A stretch of 64,000 bases of DNA from Pusillimonas sp. TS35. GTDB lineage: Bacteria; Pseudomonadota; Gammaproteobacteria; Burkholderiales; Burkholderiaceae_B. Both the position numbers and the translations under genes were made by a program. The stretch is from NCBI RefSeq assembly GCF_009857885.1, contig NZ_WWER01000009.1:95327-159326 (forward strand). Reading direction: 5' to 3'. Below the pieces are notes generated by a model that searched no databases, was not told the DNA's origin, and saw nothing but the letters and a program-made list of their open reading frames with translations. Each line of letters opens with the position of its first letter. The first letter of the stretch is position 1. Shown here piece after piece: positions 28,178-37,758 of this stretch.

Positions 28178-28716
28178 ACCATAAGTCCCGATTCTGGAAG
28201 CGCCCCCTTGGTGTCGGGAACATCAAGGATAGGCGAAGCATGATCGCCTGGCGCTTCGGGCGGCGCCACGCCGCCGGATTCCATAAGATCGACAATACGC
28301 TCGAGCGACGAGGTAATACTCGCCTGCTCGGGCTCGGGCAAGGCCTTGAGTGCCTCTGACAGCTTCTGCTGCAGCGGCGAAGGTGTGTCAATTGCCAACT
28401 GGCGGCCAGCATCGGTGGCCGTGACGAAAACGATGCGGCGGTCTTCTCGGCCGCGTTCACGGCGAATCAGACCCTTGTCTTCGAGACGGTCGAGAATGCC
28501 GACAACGGTGCTGGCGCTGACGTGAATTTCACGGCTGATCGCGGTGGCGGTCAGCGGCCCGTGGTCGATAGCCGCCCGCAGGCACACAAGCTGCGGCGCC
28601 GTGATGTTGCTGCATGCGGCAAGCTGACGCGAATGCAGAGCAACCGACCGCGTTATGCGGCGTAGCGCGCGCAATATGCGCAGATCAAATTGCTCGGTAG
28701 TGCTGGGGGCGGTCAT
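28174..28716 (-). CDS. ectR: MarR-family regulator of ectoine synthesis, EctR
   Basis: A 180-residue winged-helix protein. The DNA-binding part reads GPLTATAISREIHVSASTVVGILDRLEDKGLIRRERGREDRRIVFVTATDAGRQL in the usual MarR order: recognition helix, then wing with the DRR pair. The last 30 residues are an unusual Pro/Gly-rich tail. As first gene of the ect operon it would repress itself, ectABCD and, by the shared palindrome, ehuBCDA. The role as osmolyte regulator follows from context and from MarR-type EctR proteins known in other ectoine producers. Confidence 0.9.
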   Translation of the reverse strand: MTAPSTTEQFDLRILRALRRITRSVALHSRQLAACSNITAPQLVCLRAAIDHGPLTATAISREIHVSASTVVGILDRLEDKGLIRRERGREDRRIVFVTATDAGRQLAIDTPSPLQQKLSEALKALPEPEQASITSSLERIVDLMESGGVAPPEAPGDHASPILDVPDTKGALPESGLMV

Positions 28717-28733
28717 GATATATGTGTAAAAAA

Positions 28734-28749
28734 CAATTCAACAAAATTG
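28734..28749. promoter_or_regulatory. Second palindrome in the ectR leader
   Basis: CAATT and AATTG arms are spaced by 6 bp, 18 bp upstream of the ectR start and just downstream of the expected transcription start. It may be an additional operator half or simply AT-rich leader. It is not repeated in the ehu promoter. Confidence 0.3.
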
Positions 28750-28765
28750 ATTTCTACTCAAATCA
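28748..28765 (-). promoter_or_regulatory. Putative EctR operator in the ect promoter
   Basis: TGATTTGAGTAGAAATCA has perfect 6-bp inverted arms around GAGTAG. It overlaps the -10 hexamer and start region of the ectR promoter, the classic position for a repressor. A 16/18 copy lies in the ehu promoter at 19459-19476. Confidence 0.72.
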
Positions 28766-28790
28766 TATGAGACCTGAACGAATACGTCAA
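28762..28790 (-). promoter_or_regulatory. Sigma-70 promoter of ectR-ectABCD
   Basis: On the leftward strand TTGACG (28790-28785) and TATGAT (28767-28762) are spaced exactly 17 bp, close to the sigma-70 consensus. Transcription would start near 28755, about 40 nt before the ectR ATG. Confidence 0.75.
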
Positions 28791-28867
28791 GGTGACGCTA
28801 TGACGAACGGCAGGCCACAGGGCGCTGCAGCAGCGCCAGGCGACCGCGTGCCTGCCTGTACAACGTC

Positions 28868-30328
28868 TCAGGAGGCGGTACCGCCGACAGTCAGGCTGTC
28901 CAGCCGGATTGTGGGCATGCCTACGCCCACCGGCACACTCTGGCCCTCTTTGCCGCAGGTGCCCACCCCGGAATCAAGCTGCAAGTCGTTCCCTATCATG
29001 CTGACGGTATTCATGGCATCGGGGCCGTTGCCAATCAGCGTGGCGCCCTTGACCGGATACGTGATGCGGCCGTCCTCGATCATGTATGCCTCGGAGGCCG
29101 AGAACACAAACTTGCCACTGGTGATATCCACCTGCCCACCGCCGAAATTGGCCGCATATAGGCCTTTCTTGACCGAGCCGATGATCTCGGCAGGATCTTT
29201 GTCGCCACCCAGCATATAGGTATTGGTCATGCGCGGCATAGGCAGATGTGCATAGGACTCGCGCCGCCCATTGCCGGTCACCGGCATTTTCATCAGACGC
29301 GCATTGAGTGAATCCTGCATATACCCCTTGAGAATGCCGTCCTCAATCAGCACGTTATGTTGGGTCGGGTTGCCTTCATCGTCGATATTGAGCGAACCAC
29401 GGCGATCAGCCAGCGTACCGTCGTCGACCACGGTAACACCGCGCGCCGCCACGCGCTCGCCGATGCGCCCGGAAAATACGCTGGAGCCCTTGCGATTGAA
29501 ATCGCCTTCCAGCCCGTGGCCCACTGCTTCGTGCAGCAGGATGCCGGGCCAGCCTGCGCCCAGCACCACTGTCATTTCGCCAGCCGGGGCCGGGCGAGAC
29601 TCGAGATTGGTCAGTGCTTCGTGCACGGCCCGGGCCACATAGCCGCGCAGAAGGTCATCGGTGAAATAAGCCAGCCCGGTGCGGCCGCCCCCGCCGGCAA
29701 CGCCAACTTCACGCCGCCCGTTGCGCTCGGCGATCACAGTAAGCGACAGCCTGACCAAAGGTCGTACGTCGGCGGCCAGGCGCCCGTCGCTGCCCGCTAC
29801 CATGACAACATCGTATTCCGCGCCCAGCCCGGCCATCACCTGGATAATGTGAGGATCCGCCGCCCGCGCCATGGCTTCGATGCGCTCCAGAAGTGCTACC
29901 TTTTCGGGGGCAGTCAGCGTGGCAACCGGGTCGATGGCCGGGTATAGGCCGGCGCGCGGCAGCCCTTCCCCAGCGGATATTTTTTGCTTTCCCGCGCCCT
30001 TGCGGCCTATGGCCCGCACGGCGTGGGCGGACGACATCAACGCCTCGGCCGACAGGCTGTCGGAATATGCGAATGCGGTTTTCTCGCCGCTGAGTGCGCG
30101 CACGCCAACACCCTGCTCTATTGAGAAACTGCCGGTCTTGACGATGCCTTCTTCCAGGCTCCAGCTTTCACTGCGCGTATATTGAAAATAAAGGTCGGCA
30201 TAATCAACCTTGTGCGTAAAGATCGCGCCCAGCGCACGCGCCATGTCAGATTCGGTCAACCCCCAAGGGTCGAGCAGCAGCGATTTGGCCGTGGCCAGGG
30301 ACTGAATGGTTGTATCTACGGGTTTCAT
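28868..30328 (-). CDS. tldD: Metalloprotease TldD
   Basis: A 486-residue subunit of the TldD/TldE zinc protease (E. coli TldD 481), which matures small peptides such as microcins and degrades unfolded ones. The zinc motif [11 protein letters not shown] and the C-terminal segments [28 protein letters not shown] and [15 protein letters not shown] are conserved in TldD rather than TldE. ATG 30328 (MKPVDTTIQ) starts the protein; the frame runs further upstream but into the nitrilase gene. The partner tldE/pmbA is not in this window. It is 25 bp downstream of the nitrilase gene. Confidence 0.96.
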   Translation of the reverse strand: MKPVDTTIQSLATAKSLLLDPWGLTESDMARALGAIFTHKVDYADLYFQYTRSESWSLEEGIVKTGSFSIEQGVGVRALSGEKTAFAYSDSLSAEALMSSAHAVRAIGRKGAGKQKISAGEGLPRAGLYPAIDPVATLTAPEKVALLERIEAMARAADPHIIQVMAGLGAEYDVVMVAGSDGRLAADVRPLVRLSLTVIAERNGRREVGVAGGGGRTGLAYFTDDLLRGYVARAVHEALTNLESRPAPAGEMTVVLGAGWPGILLHEAVGHGLEGDFNRKGSSVFSGRIGERVAARGVTVVDDGTLADRRGSLNIDDEGNPTQHNVLIEDGILKGYMQDSLNARLMKMPVTGNGRRESYAHLPMPRMTNTYMLGGDKDPAEIIGSVKKGLYAANFGGGQVDITSGKFVFSASEAYMIEDGRITYPVKGATLIGNGPDAMNTVSMIGNDLQLDSGVGTCGKEGQSVPVGVGMPTIRLDSLTVGGTAS

Positions 30329-30353
30329 GAATGGCCGCGAGAAAAAGTATGTT

Positions 30354-31178
30354 TTACAGAGTGCGATGCCTGAGCGCCGGCAGTGCGGTGCGCACCGCCT
30401 CCAGGCGCCCCGGCGCGATGTTGCCGGCCGCATAACCAGGGCCTTCGGCGATTTGCTCTACGATATCGCCCCATGGATCCACTAACATGGAATGACCCCA
30501 TGTACGACGACCATTTTCATGCCTGCCTCCCTGGGCAGGGGCCAGTACGTAACATTGGTTTTCAATGGCTCGCGCACGCAACAGGATTTCCCAGTGCGCC
30601 GAACCAGTTGTGTAGGTGAAGGCGGATGGCAGGACAATCAAGCTGACTTCGCCCTGCGCCCTGAACAGCTCTGGAAAGCGCAGGTCGTAGCAGATTGACA
30701 GCCCTACTTTTCCGCACGGGCTGTCGAATATCGTCGGTGCATTATCACCGGGCCTTATCGATATGGATTCATCATAGGCCTCATTGCCTTTGCGAAAGCC
30801 GAACAGGTGAATCTTGTCATACCGAGCCACTTGCGCGCCGGCCGGATCGTACACAAGGCATGAATTATATATGCGGTCTGCATCAGGGCTTTCAAGTGGC
30901 AGGGTGCCGCCCACCAGCCATATTGAATGGCGACGCGCCTGATCCGCCAGAAAGGCCTGGATCAGCCCGCTGCCGGACGTTTCGCGGATCGCCAGTTTAT
31001 CCGCGTCACGATGGCCCATGAAGCAGAAATACTCAGGCAAGGCCAGGATCCGCGCGCCATCGGCAACCGCGGCCGCAATCAGCTCGGCAGCCTGGGCGAG
31101 ATTATCTTTCACGCTGGAGGACGAAACCATTTGAATAGCCGCAACGCGAAAATCTGGTACAGGATTATTTACTGACAT
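30354..31178 (-). CDS. Carbon-nitrogen hydrolase (Nit1-like, probable deaminated-glutathione amidase)
   Basis: A 274-residue nitrilase-superfamily amidase. The Glu-Lys-Cys triad is visible: Glu in [11 protein letters not shown], Lys in [11 protein letters not shown] and Cys in [15 protein letters not shown]. The last motif and the length match the Nit1/YbeM branch, which hydrolyses deaminated glutathione as a repair step. The start is ATG 31178 ([17 protein letters not shown]). The arrangement nitrilase-tldD is common in beta- and gammaproteobacteria, so the pair is probably one transcript. Confidence 0.93.
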   Translation of the reverse strand: MSVNNPVPDFRVAAIQMVSSSSVKDNLAQAAELIAAAVADGARILALPEYFCFMGHRDADKLAIRETSGSGLIQAFLADQARRHSIWLVGGTLPLESPDADRIYNSCLVYDPAGAQVARYDKIHLFGFRKGNEAYDESISIRPGDNAPTIFDSPCGKVGLSICYDLRFPELFRAQGEVSLIVLPSAFTYTTGSAHWEILLRARAIENQCYVLAPAQGGRHENGRRTWGHSMLVDPWGDIVEQIAEGPGYAAGNIAPGRLEAVRTALPALRHRTL

Positions 31179-31348
31179 ATGTAGTTTCTTACAGAGCACC
31201 TTACCCGCGAACATTGCATGCAATTCTGACAGATAATGCGCAAATTAATCCTATTAATAATGCGGAAATAAGATAGAATTAACGCTCGCCGCAAAAACCC
31301 ATGCGGTTCATTTAAAACGCGCCCCTCAATCATCAACAGGGACTTCTA

Positions 31349-31699
31349 ATGCCTCGCGATACCAGTTCAACACTTCAAAAGATTGAGAAAGAAATCCAAC
31401 GCCTTCAAAAACAGGCGAAAACCCTGCAGGCCAAGCGCCGCGGGCCCATCCTTGCCAGCATACTGCGTTCAATGCGCGAGTACGATATCACGCCTGAAGA
31501 CGTCGCGGCGGTGTACAACAGCCACAGTGCGCGCAAGACCGCACGCAAGCAGGCGACACCCGCCCCACGGCGCGTCGTGCCGCCCAAGTATCGCCACCCT
31601 GAAACCGGGGATACCTGGACGGGCCGGGGCAAGCCGCCAAAATGGATCACGGCTGCCGAAGCCGAAGGCAAGAAGCGTGACGACTTCCTCATCCAATAA
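31349..31699 (+). CDS. H-NS family nucleoid-associated protein
   Basis: A 116-residue DNA-binding protein: an N-terminal Lys/Gln-rich coiled coil (about residues 8-32, LQKIEKEIQRLQKQAKTLQA) for dimerisation, a basic Thr/Arg/Pro linker, and the C-terminal H-NS motif YRHPETGDTWTGRGKPPKWI at about 85-104, whose GRGKPP loop enters the AT-rich minor groove. It resembles the short BpH3-type proteins of Bordetella and Burkholderia. It silences AT-rich or foreign DNA. It is monocistronic and ends in a strong terminator. Confidence 0.95.
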   Translation: MPRDTSSTLQKIEKEIQRLQKQAKTLQAKRRGPILASILRSMREYDITPEDVAAVYNSHSARKTARKQATPAPRRVVPPKYRHPETGDTWTGRGKPPKWITAAEAEGKKRDDFLIQ

Positions 31700-31724
31700 C
31701 GGCAACCGCTCGTATCAAACCTCG

Positions 31725-31750
31725 AAGGCCTGCGCAAGCAGGCCTTTTTA
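31725..31750 (+). terminator. Rho-independent terminator after the H-NS gene
   Basis: A perfect 9-bp stem AAGGCCTGC / GCAGGCCTT with GCAA tetraloop and a following T-run, 25 nt after the stop codon. Confidence 0.93.
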
Positions 31751-31763
31751 ATATTGAGCGGAG

Positions 31764-32411
31764 TCAGCGCCCGCGCTCATATTCGACTTCACGCACTTGG
31801 CCATTATTACCCGGAAACCCGTCGAATACCGCACGTGCCAAATACGGCATCGCCTGCGCAAGGTTGTCCGAACCGCTGACATTGACGGCGGTGGACCGGT
31901 AAACCTCAGCGCCTTTCCGTTGACGATCATTAATCGTGACAGTAAGTGTGTTTTTATAAACCATTACCGGCACGGTGGAAACCGAAGGCGGATAATAGAC
32001 CGCCCCGCCCCAATACGGGCCGCCGCCAAACCATCCGAATGACGGGCCGAACCCCCACCCATCATTTAAATATGGGTCGTTATATTGCCTGACCCAGGTC
32101 TGTGTAACCGGATTTGAATAATCGACATGCACATCAAAACGTGCCGCCGCCGCATTCGGCGCCTCAATGAGGCCGACGGGGCCGATATTTGCCCTGATCA
32201 TGTCCGCAAAGCTCTGGAACTGCAGATTATTGACCTGGTTTGCAGACGGTACGATGTGATAGCTTGCGCCCTGCGCATCAGCGGGCCATTGCTGGTAACT
32301 GGTCACCCGCGCAGACAAGGTGGACGCGCAACCGGCCAGCAACGTCATGCCGACGCACAATGCCACCCCGCGCCAAAACTGCCTGTAGTATGCCTTGGCG
32401 GTACGCCACAT
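31764..32411 (-). CDS. Putative lipoprotein of the DUF4136 type
   Basis: A 215-residue protein with a lipobox LLAGC near residue 28, so probably lipid-anchored. The mature part includes FDVHVDYSNPVTQTWVRQYNDPYLNDG, then a Gly/Trp/Tyr-rich patch (WGFGPSFGWFGGGPYWGG) and a C-terminal domain. The pattern matches DUF4136 lipoproteins of unknown function. ATG 32411 was chosen because GGGAG lies 8 nt upstream; a GTG 18 nt earlier lacks one. It is convergent with the H-NS gene. Confidence 0.85.
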   Translation of the reverse strand: MWRTAKAYYRQFWRGVALCVGMTLLAGCASTLSARVTSYQQWPADAQGASYHIVPSANQVNNLQFQSFADMIRANIGPVGLIEAPNAAAARFDVHVDYSNPVTQTWVRQYNDPYLNDGWGFGPSFGWFGGGPYWGGAVYYPPSVSTVPVMVYKNTLTVTINDRQRKGAEVYRSTAVNVSGSDNLAQAMPYLARAVFDGFPGNNGQVREVEYERGR

Positions 32412-32585
32412 AATGTTCTCCCGCGGCACGGCCGCCTGTGCGCCCGGAATTCCTGCGCCCCAGCGCTGCCGATGCGTTTATTGGACCCCGAGAACGGGGT
32501 AAAGGTTGCACCTACATTATAAAAAACCAGAAGCAGCGGCAAACACTACAATAAAGCTGTCTGGAACCTATTGAAACAGCTCTCC

Positions 32586-35273
32586 ATGCGTACCGATACC
32601 GCACCCACCATCTCCCGTCTCGACTACCGGCCGTACCCGTACCACTTGCACGACGTCGAACTCACGTTCGATCTTGATCCCACCCAGACCCGGGTGCGGA
32701 CGGTGATGCGGCTCGAACGGGCCACACTGACGCCCCAGGCGCTGGTACTGGACGGCGACACGCTGCAACTCGAAAGCGTAACGATTGATGGCGAGGCGCT
32801 GAGCCCGCAAGACTACACGCTGGACGCGGGCACCCTGACGCTGCATCCATCCCAACCCAGCTTCGTCCTCGAGATCGTAAACTTCTGCCGGCCCGCCGAT
32901 AACTCCACACTGATGGGGCTCTACGTATCGAGCGCACACCTGTTTACGCAATGCGAGGCCGAAGGCTTTCGGCGTATTACCTGGTTCCCCGACCGCCCCG
33001 ACGTGATGGCACGCTACCGCGTCACACTACGGGCCGACAAAGCGCGCTACCCGCTGCTGCTGTCCAACGGCAATCTGGTTTCCCAGAACGACCTGCCCGA
33101 AGGGCGCCACGAGGCAGTCTGGCACGATCCGCATCCCAAGCCCTGCTATCTTTTCGCGTTGGTGGCAGGCGACTTCGACTGCCGCGAACGCCGAGAGGTC
33201 ACCCGCAGCGGGCGCCAGGCACTGCTGCAGGTCTATAGCGATCATGGCTCGAACGACCGCACCGAGTGGGCCCTGGACAGCCTGGCGCGTTCGCTGCATT
33301 GGGACGAACAGCGCTGGGGGCTCGAACTGGATCTGGATCGCTTCATGGTCGTTGCCGCGCGCGATTTCAACATGGGCGCGATGGAAAACAAGGGACTGAA
33401 CATCTTCAACTCGGCCTATGTGCTGGCCGACCCTGCCACGGCTACCGATGCCGCCTATCGTGGCGTCGAATCGGTGATCGGGCACGAATACTTTCACAAT
33501 TGGACCGGCAACCGCGTGACCTGCCGCGACTGGTTCCAGCTTTCGCTCAAGGAAGGGCTCACCGTCTTTCGTGACCAGGAATTCTCGGCCGACATGCTGG
33601 CGGCGGGGCTGGACGGCGCCGAGGCAGTCAGCGCACGCGCAGTCAAGCGTATCGACGACGTGACCACGCTGCGCATCGCGCAATTCCCGGAAGACGCGGG
33701 CCCGATGGCGCATCCGATCCGCCCGGAAAGCTATCAGGAGATCGGCAATTTCTACACAGCCACGGTGTACGAAAAAGGCGCTGAAGTTATCCGTATGCAG
33801 CACACGCTGCTGGGCGAAGCCGGTTTTCGTGCAGGGCTGGATGAATACTTCCGCCGCCACGACGGCCAGGCCGTCACCTGCGACGATTTCGTCAGCGCCA
33901 TGGAGTCGGTTTATACCCGGCAAAATCCCGGCCGCAGCCTGGACATTTTCCGCCGCTGGTACAGCCAGGCGGGCACACCGAGGGTTGCCGTTTCCATCGA
34001 CTGGAATGCCATTGAGCACCGTTGCGTAGTGACGCTCACCCAACGCAACGCGCCAGCCGGCATCGAGAAGCTCCAGGAGCCACCGGCACACAAGCCGCCG
34101 CTGCATATACCCTTCGCCCTGGGCCTACTGGCACGCGACGGCCGCCCCCTGCCGCTGTCTCTGGAAGGGCAGGCGCCAGCCGATACCGTACTGCTCGAGC
34201 TCACGAGCGAATCACAAACCTGGGTGCTGCGGGATATCCCCGAAGAGCCCGTCCCCTCTTTGCTGCGCAATTTCTCGGCGCCTGTCATCGTCGAGTTTGA
34301 GCGCCCCGACGCCGATCTCGCGCTGCTCGCGCGGCACGACACAGACCCCTTTGCACGCTGGGAAGCCACGCGCGAACTGGCCTCGCGTCAGTTGCTGTGC
34401 TTGGTGGGCGATGCCAGCATCGACATCGACCCAATGTTCATCGACACCTGGCGCACGCTGCTGCGTGATACGCAGATTACCGATGCCTATAAGGCGCGGG
34501 TACTCAGCCTGCCTGGCGAAAAAGAATTGCTCGAAAAAACCAGCCCGCTCGATCCCTTGGGGGTGGTGCGCGCCTGCCGCCGACTGCGCACCGCGCTGGG
34601 GCAAATGCTTGCGCCGCTATGGCATGATGTCTACCGTGACACGACCAGCAAGGCACCGCCACAGTACAGCCCCGACCCTGTGCAGGCCGGCCGGCGCGCA
34701 CTCAAGAACCTTGCCCTGTCCTACCTGATGGCGGCCGGCGACGCGGAGGCCGTATCACTGGCCCGCACCCAGTATTACGATGCCTCCAACATGACCGATG
34801 CCATGGGCGGGCTGGCGGCGCTGGTGCACGACGGCCCCGAGGCCGAACGCACACGGGCACTCGATCACTTCTACCAAACGTGGCAGCAGGATCCGCTGGT
34901 GATGGACAAATGGTTCGTGCTTCAGGCTACCGCCCCCAGCGCCACCGTGGAGAGCACTCGCGCATTGATGCTGCATCCCGCTTTTTCTCTGCGCAACCCC
35001 AATCGCGCTCGGGCGCTGATTTTTCAGTTCTGCATCAACAACCTGCAGGGCGTGCACAATCAAGAGGGCTATGCGTTCTGGGCAGAGCAAGTGCTGGCTC
35101 TCGACAGCCTGAACCCTGAGATCGCAGCCCGGCTTGCGCGCGCTTTCGACAACTGGGCCAGATATGCCGAGCCGCAGCGCAGCGGCATGCGCGCCGCCTT
35201 GGAACAGGTTCGTCAGCACCCGGGCCTGTCGCGCAATGTGGATGAAATTGTCTCCAAAGCCTTGAGCATCTGA
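32586..35273 (+). CDS. pepN: Aminopeptidase N
   Basis: Zinc M1 metallopeptidase of 895 residues that removes N-terminal residues from peptides in the cytoplasm. The substrate-anchor NMGAMENKGLN and the zinc motif HEYFHNW (His at residue 300) with the third ligand Glu 19 residues later (LSLKEGLTVFRDQEFS) are intact. The length and C-terminal helical superhelix match the proteobacterial PepN type. ATG 32586 is preferred over TTG 32571; neither has a strong ribosome-binding site. fbp follows. Confidence 0.97.
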   Translation: MRTDTAPTISRLDYRPYPYHLHDVELTFDLDPTQTRVRTVMRLERATLTPQALVLDGDTLQLESVTIDGEALSPQDYTLDAGTLTLHPSQPSFVLEIVNFCRPADNSTLMGLYVSSAHLFTQCEAEGFRRITWFPDRPDVMARYRVTLRADKARYPLLLSNGNLVSQNDLPEGRHEAVWHDPHPKPCYLFALVAGDFDCRERREVTRSGRQALLQVYSDHGSNDRTEWALDSLARSLHWDEQRWGLELDLDRFMVVAARDFNMGAMENKGLNIFNSAYVLADPATATDAAYRGVESVIGHEYFHNWTGNRVTCRDWFQLSLKEGLTVFRDQEFSADMLAAGLDGAEAVSARAVKRIDDVTTLRIAQFPEDAGPMAHPIRPESYQEIGNFYTATVYEKGAEVIRMQHTLLGEAGFRAGLDEYFRRHDGQAVTCDDFVSAMESVYTRQNPGRSLDIFRRWYSQAGTPRVAVSIDWNAIEHRCVVTLTQRNAPAGIEKLQEPPAHKPPLHIPFALGLLARDGRPLPLSLEGQAPADTVLLELTSESQTWVLRDIPEEPVPSLLRNFSAPVIVEFERPDADLALLARHDTDPFARWEATRELASRQLLCLVGDASIDIDPMFIDTWRTLLRDTQITDAYKARVLSLPGEKELLEKTSPLDPLGVVRACRRLRTALGQMLAPLWHDVYRDTTSKAPPQYSPDPVQAGRRALKNLALSYLMAAGDAEAVSLARTQYYDASNMTDAMGGLAALVHDGPEAERTRALDHFYQTWQQDPLVMDKWFVLQATAPSATVESTRALMLHPAFSLRNPNRARALIFQFCINNLQGVHNQEGYAFWAEQVLALDSLNPEIAARLARAFDNWARYAEPQRSGMRAALEQVRQHPGLSRNVDEIVSKALSI

Positions 35274-35349
35274 GGCCTTTGAACATCAAGGCATTCAAAT
35301 CAAGGCATTCAACGCATTCTCAGCATCTGAAGCACTTATAGCCAGCAAA

Positions 35350-35376
35350 GTATTCAAAGCATTCAAAGCATTCAAT
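35350..35376 (+). repeat. Short tandem repeat upstream of fbp
   Basis: Three tandem 9-bp units of the form GYATTCAAA (35350, 35359, 35368), with two further GCATTCAA copies at 35291 and 35305. They fill the 122-bp pepN-fbp gap. Function is unknown; slippage expansion is the simplest origin. Confidence 0.75.
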
Positions 35377-35395
35377 ACACGGAGCAACGATAACT

Positions 35396-36406
35396 ATGTC
35401 TCGTAAAACCCTGACCCAATACCTGGTCGAGCAGCAGCGAAAGGAACAGGCTGTTTCCGCGGAAGTGCGGCTTCTCATCGAAACCGTCGCGCGCGCCTGC
35501 AAGACCATCGGCCATGCGGTCAGCAAAGGCGCGCTGGGCGGCGTGTTGGGCAGCCTGAGCAGCGAGAACGTGCAGGGTGAGGTGCAGAAGAAACTGGATG
35601 TCATGTCCAACGAGATTCTGCTCGAAGCCAATGAATGGGGCGGGCACTTAGCGGCGATGGCCTCCGAAGAGATGGAAACCATCCACCTGATCCCGAATCG
35701 CTACCCCAAGGGCGAATACCTGCTGCTGTTCGATCCCCTGGATGGCTCATCCAATATTGACGTGAATGTGTCCATCGGCACTATTTTCTCGGTGTTGCAT
35801 GCGCCGCACCACACCTCGGGCCAGGACGTAGCCGAGGCGGATTTCCTGCAGCGCGGCTCGATGCAGGTCGCGGCGGGCTATGCGGTATACGGGCCCCAGA
35901 CCATGCTGGTGCTTACAGTGGGTACGGGCGTGGTCGCCTTTACGCTGGACCGCGAACTGGGCGCCTGGCAGCTTACCGATGAAGACATCCGCATCCCCGC
36001 GACAACGGCGGAGTTCGCCATCAACATGTCGAACATGCGCCACTGGGAAGCGCCCGTCAAGCGCTATATCGATGACTGCCTGGCCGGCAAAGAAGGCCCA
36101 CTGGGCAAAAACTACAATATGCGCTGGGTGGCCTCCATGGTGGCCGACGTGCATCGCATCCTGACGCGCGGAGGTATTTTCATGTACCCGCGCGATCAGC
36201 GCGCCAGCGGCAAGAATGGCAAGCTGCGCCTGATGTACGAAGCCAACCCCATGAGCTTCATCGTGGAACAGGCCGGCGGCGCGGCCATCGACGGCAGCCA
36301 GCGCATCCTTGACATCCAGCCCGAAGCGCTGCATCAGCGTGTGGGCGTGGTACTCGGGTCCAAAGAAGAAGTCGAGCGCGTCAAACGCTATCACGACGAG
36401 GCTTGA
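35396..36406 (+). CDS. fbp: Fructose-1,6-bisphosphatase class I
   Basis: Hydrolyses fructose 1,6-bisphosphate to fructose 6-phosphate in gluconeogenesis. It has 336 residues; the metal-site motif [12 protein letters not shown] begins near residue 113, and [23 protein letters not shown] marks the C-terminal catalytic region. The frame is complete and followed by a terminator at 36511. With the glycolate and D-lactate oxidases upstream in the window it fits growth on organic acids. Confidence 0.97.
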   Translation: MSRKTLTQYLVEQQRKEQAVSAEVRLLIETVARACKTIGHAVSKGALGGVLGSLSSENVQGEVQKKLDVMSNEILLEANEWGGHLAAMASEEMETIHLIPNRYPKGEYLLLFDPLDGSSNIDVNVSIGTIFSVLHAPHHTSGQDVAEADFLQRGSMQVAAGYAVYGPQTMLVLTVGTGVVAFTLDRELGAWQLTDEDIRIPATTAEFAINMSNMRHWEAPVKRYIDDCLAGKEGPLGKNYNMRWVASMVADVHRILTRGGIFMYPRDQRASGKNGKLRLMYEANPMSFIVEQAGGAAIDGSQRILDIQPEALHQRVGVVLGSKEEVERVKRYHDEA

Positions 36407-36510
36407 AGGCCTGAGCACCCGCCGGGGCGCCCCGGGTGCAGCTGCGCCCCACGCGCACCCAGCATCGGCCACTGAGCAAGCCCACTTGGAGGCTTGGCAC
36501 CCATATACAG

Positions 36511-36541
36511 AAACGCCGCCTTGATTTGAGGCAGCGTTTTT
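36511..36541 (+). terminator. Terminator after fbp
   Basis: AAACGCCGCCT pairs with AGGCAGCGTTT (11 bp, one mismatch) around a TGATTTG loop region, followed by TTTTT. It lies 105 nt beyond the fbp stop and 53 nt before the convergent oxidoreductase end. Confidence 0.8.
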
Positions 36542-36593
36542 GCATTGCTGATTCACAGGCCGCGCGCGGTACGCGCGGCTGATACAACGCGGA

Positions 36594-37580
36594 TCAGTCC
36601 AGCGTGAGAATGGTGGCACCCGTGGTTTTGCGAGATGCCAGGGCTTCCTGCGCGGCGGCGGCATCGGCCAGCGGAAAACGCTGGCCGATGGTTATCTTGA
36701 TCTTCTTCTTGCCAACCAGGCCGAACATCTCGTCGGCGGCAGCCTGCAACTTTTCACGTGTTGGCACGTGATCCGCCAGCTTGGGCCGCGTGACAAACAA
36801 CGAGCCTTTCTGGTTGAGAATGGCAAGATCGACACCCGTTACCGAGCCCGATGCGTTGCCGAAACTCACCATCAGGCCGCGGCGCTCGATACAGTCCAGA
36901 GAAGTTTCCCAGGTAGCCTTGCCCACGCCATCGTATACCACCGGCACCTTGCGGCCTTCGGTGAGTTCAAGCACCCGTTTGACGACATCTTCCGTGGAGT
37001 AGTTGATCACCTCCCAGGCGCCATGCGCTTTCGCCAGCGCAGCCTTTTCGGCCGTAGATGCGGTGCCAATGAGCTTGACGCCGAGCGCCTTGGCCCACTG
37101 GCAGGCGATCAGGCCCACGCCGCCTGCGGCTGCATGGAACAGAATGGTTTCGCCACCCTGCAGGCGGTAGGTCTGGCGAAAGAGGTATTGCACCGTGAGG
37201 CCCTTGAGCATCACCGCTGCGGCCTCGTCGAACGTGACATTATCAGGGATGCGCACAACTTGATGTGCGGGCACGTTGCGCGCTTCGGCGTATGCGCCGA
37301 GCGGGCTTTGCCCATAGGCGACACGATCACCCACCTTCAGGTGCGATACGCCTTCGCCAACAGCATCGACAACACCTGATGCCTCATACCCGATGCCATG
37401 CGGCAGCGCGTTGGCGTACAGGCCGGTGCGACAGTAAATATCGATGAAATTCAAACCAATCGCTTTCTGCCGTATCGTTACCTCGCCCTTGCCAGGTGCG
37501 GCGAGGGTGACGTTGACCAGCTTCAGCACTTCGGGACCGCCGTGTTCTTCGAGGCGTATGGCTTTGACCTGGGTTTCCAA
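36594..37580 (-). CDS. NADPH:quinone reductase (zinc-less MDR family)
   Basis: A 328-residue medium-chain reductase of the QOR type. MKAIRLEEHG-like start, GLNFIDIYCRTGLY, then the nucleotide-binding segment LFHAAAGGVGLIACQWAKALG (AAGGVG pattern, NADPH specific). Structural- and catalytic-zinc cysteines are absent as expected for this branch. It catalyses one-electron quinone reduction or enal reduction. The gene faces away from the DMT transporter gene and shares a 178-bp promoter region with it. Confidence 0.94.
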   Translation of the reverse strand: METQVKAIRLEEHGGPEVLKLVNVTLAAPGKGEVTIRQKAIGLNFIDIYCRTGLYANALPHGIGYEASGVVDAVGEGVSHLKVGDRVAYGQSPLGAYAEARNVPAHQVVRIPDNVTFDEAAAVMLKGLTVQYLFRQTYRLQGGETILFHAAAGGVGLIACQWAKALGVKLIGTASTAEKAALAKAHGAWEVINYSTEDVVKRVLELTEGRKVPVVYDGVGKATWETSLDCIERRGLMVSFGNASGSVTGVDLAILNQKGSLFVTRPKLADHVPTREKLQAAADEMFGLVGKKKIKITIGQRFPLADAAAAQEALASRKTTGATILTLD

Positions 37581-37758
37581 GTGAGGCTCCTGTATGGATT
37601 GTTATGGTGGGACTGCGCCGGCGCAGTTGCGCGCCAGTACGAATGCTGCGATTATGCCGGGTTGTCTTGTGCACGAGCGGCCCGGAAAGCGTTAGGCAGG
37701 CACATGCCGGGCGGTGCAGCATTAGTTTAATTCTTCCACCGGTGTTTTCGTCGAAATT

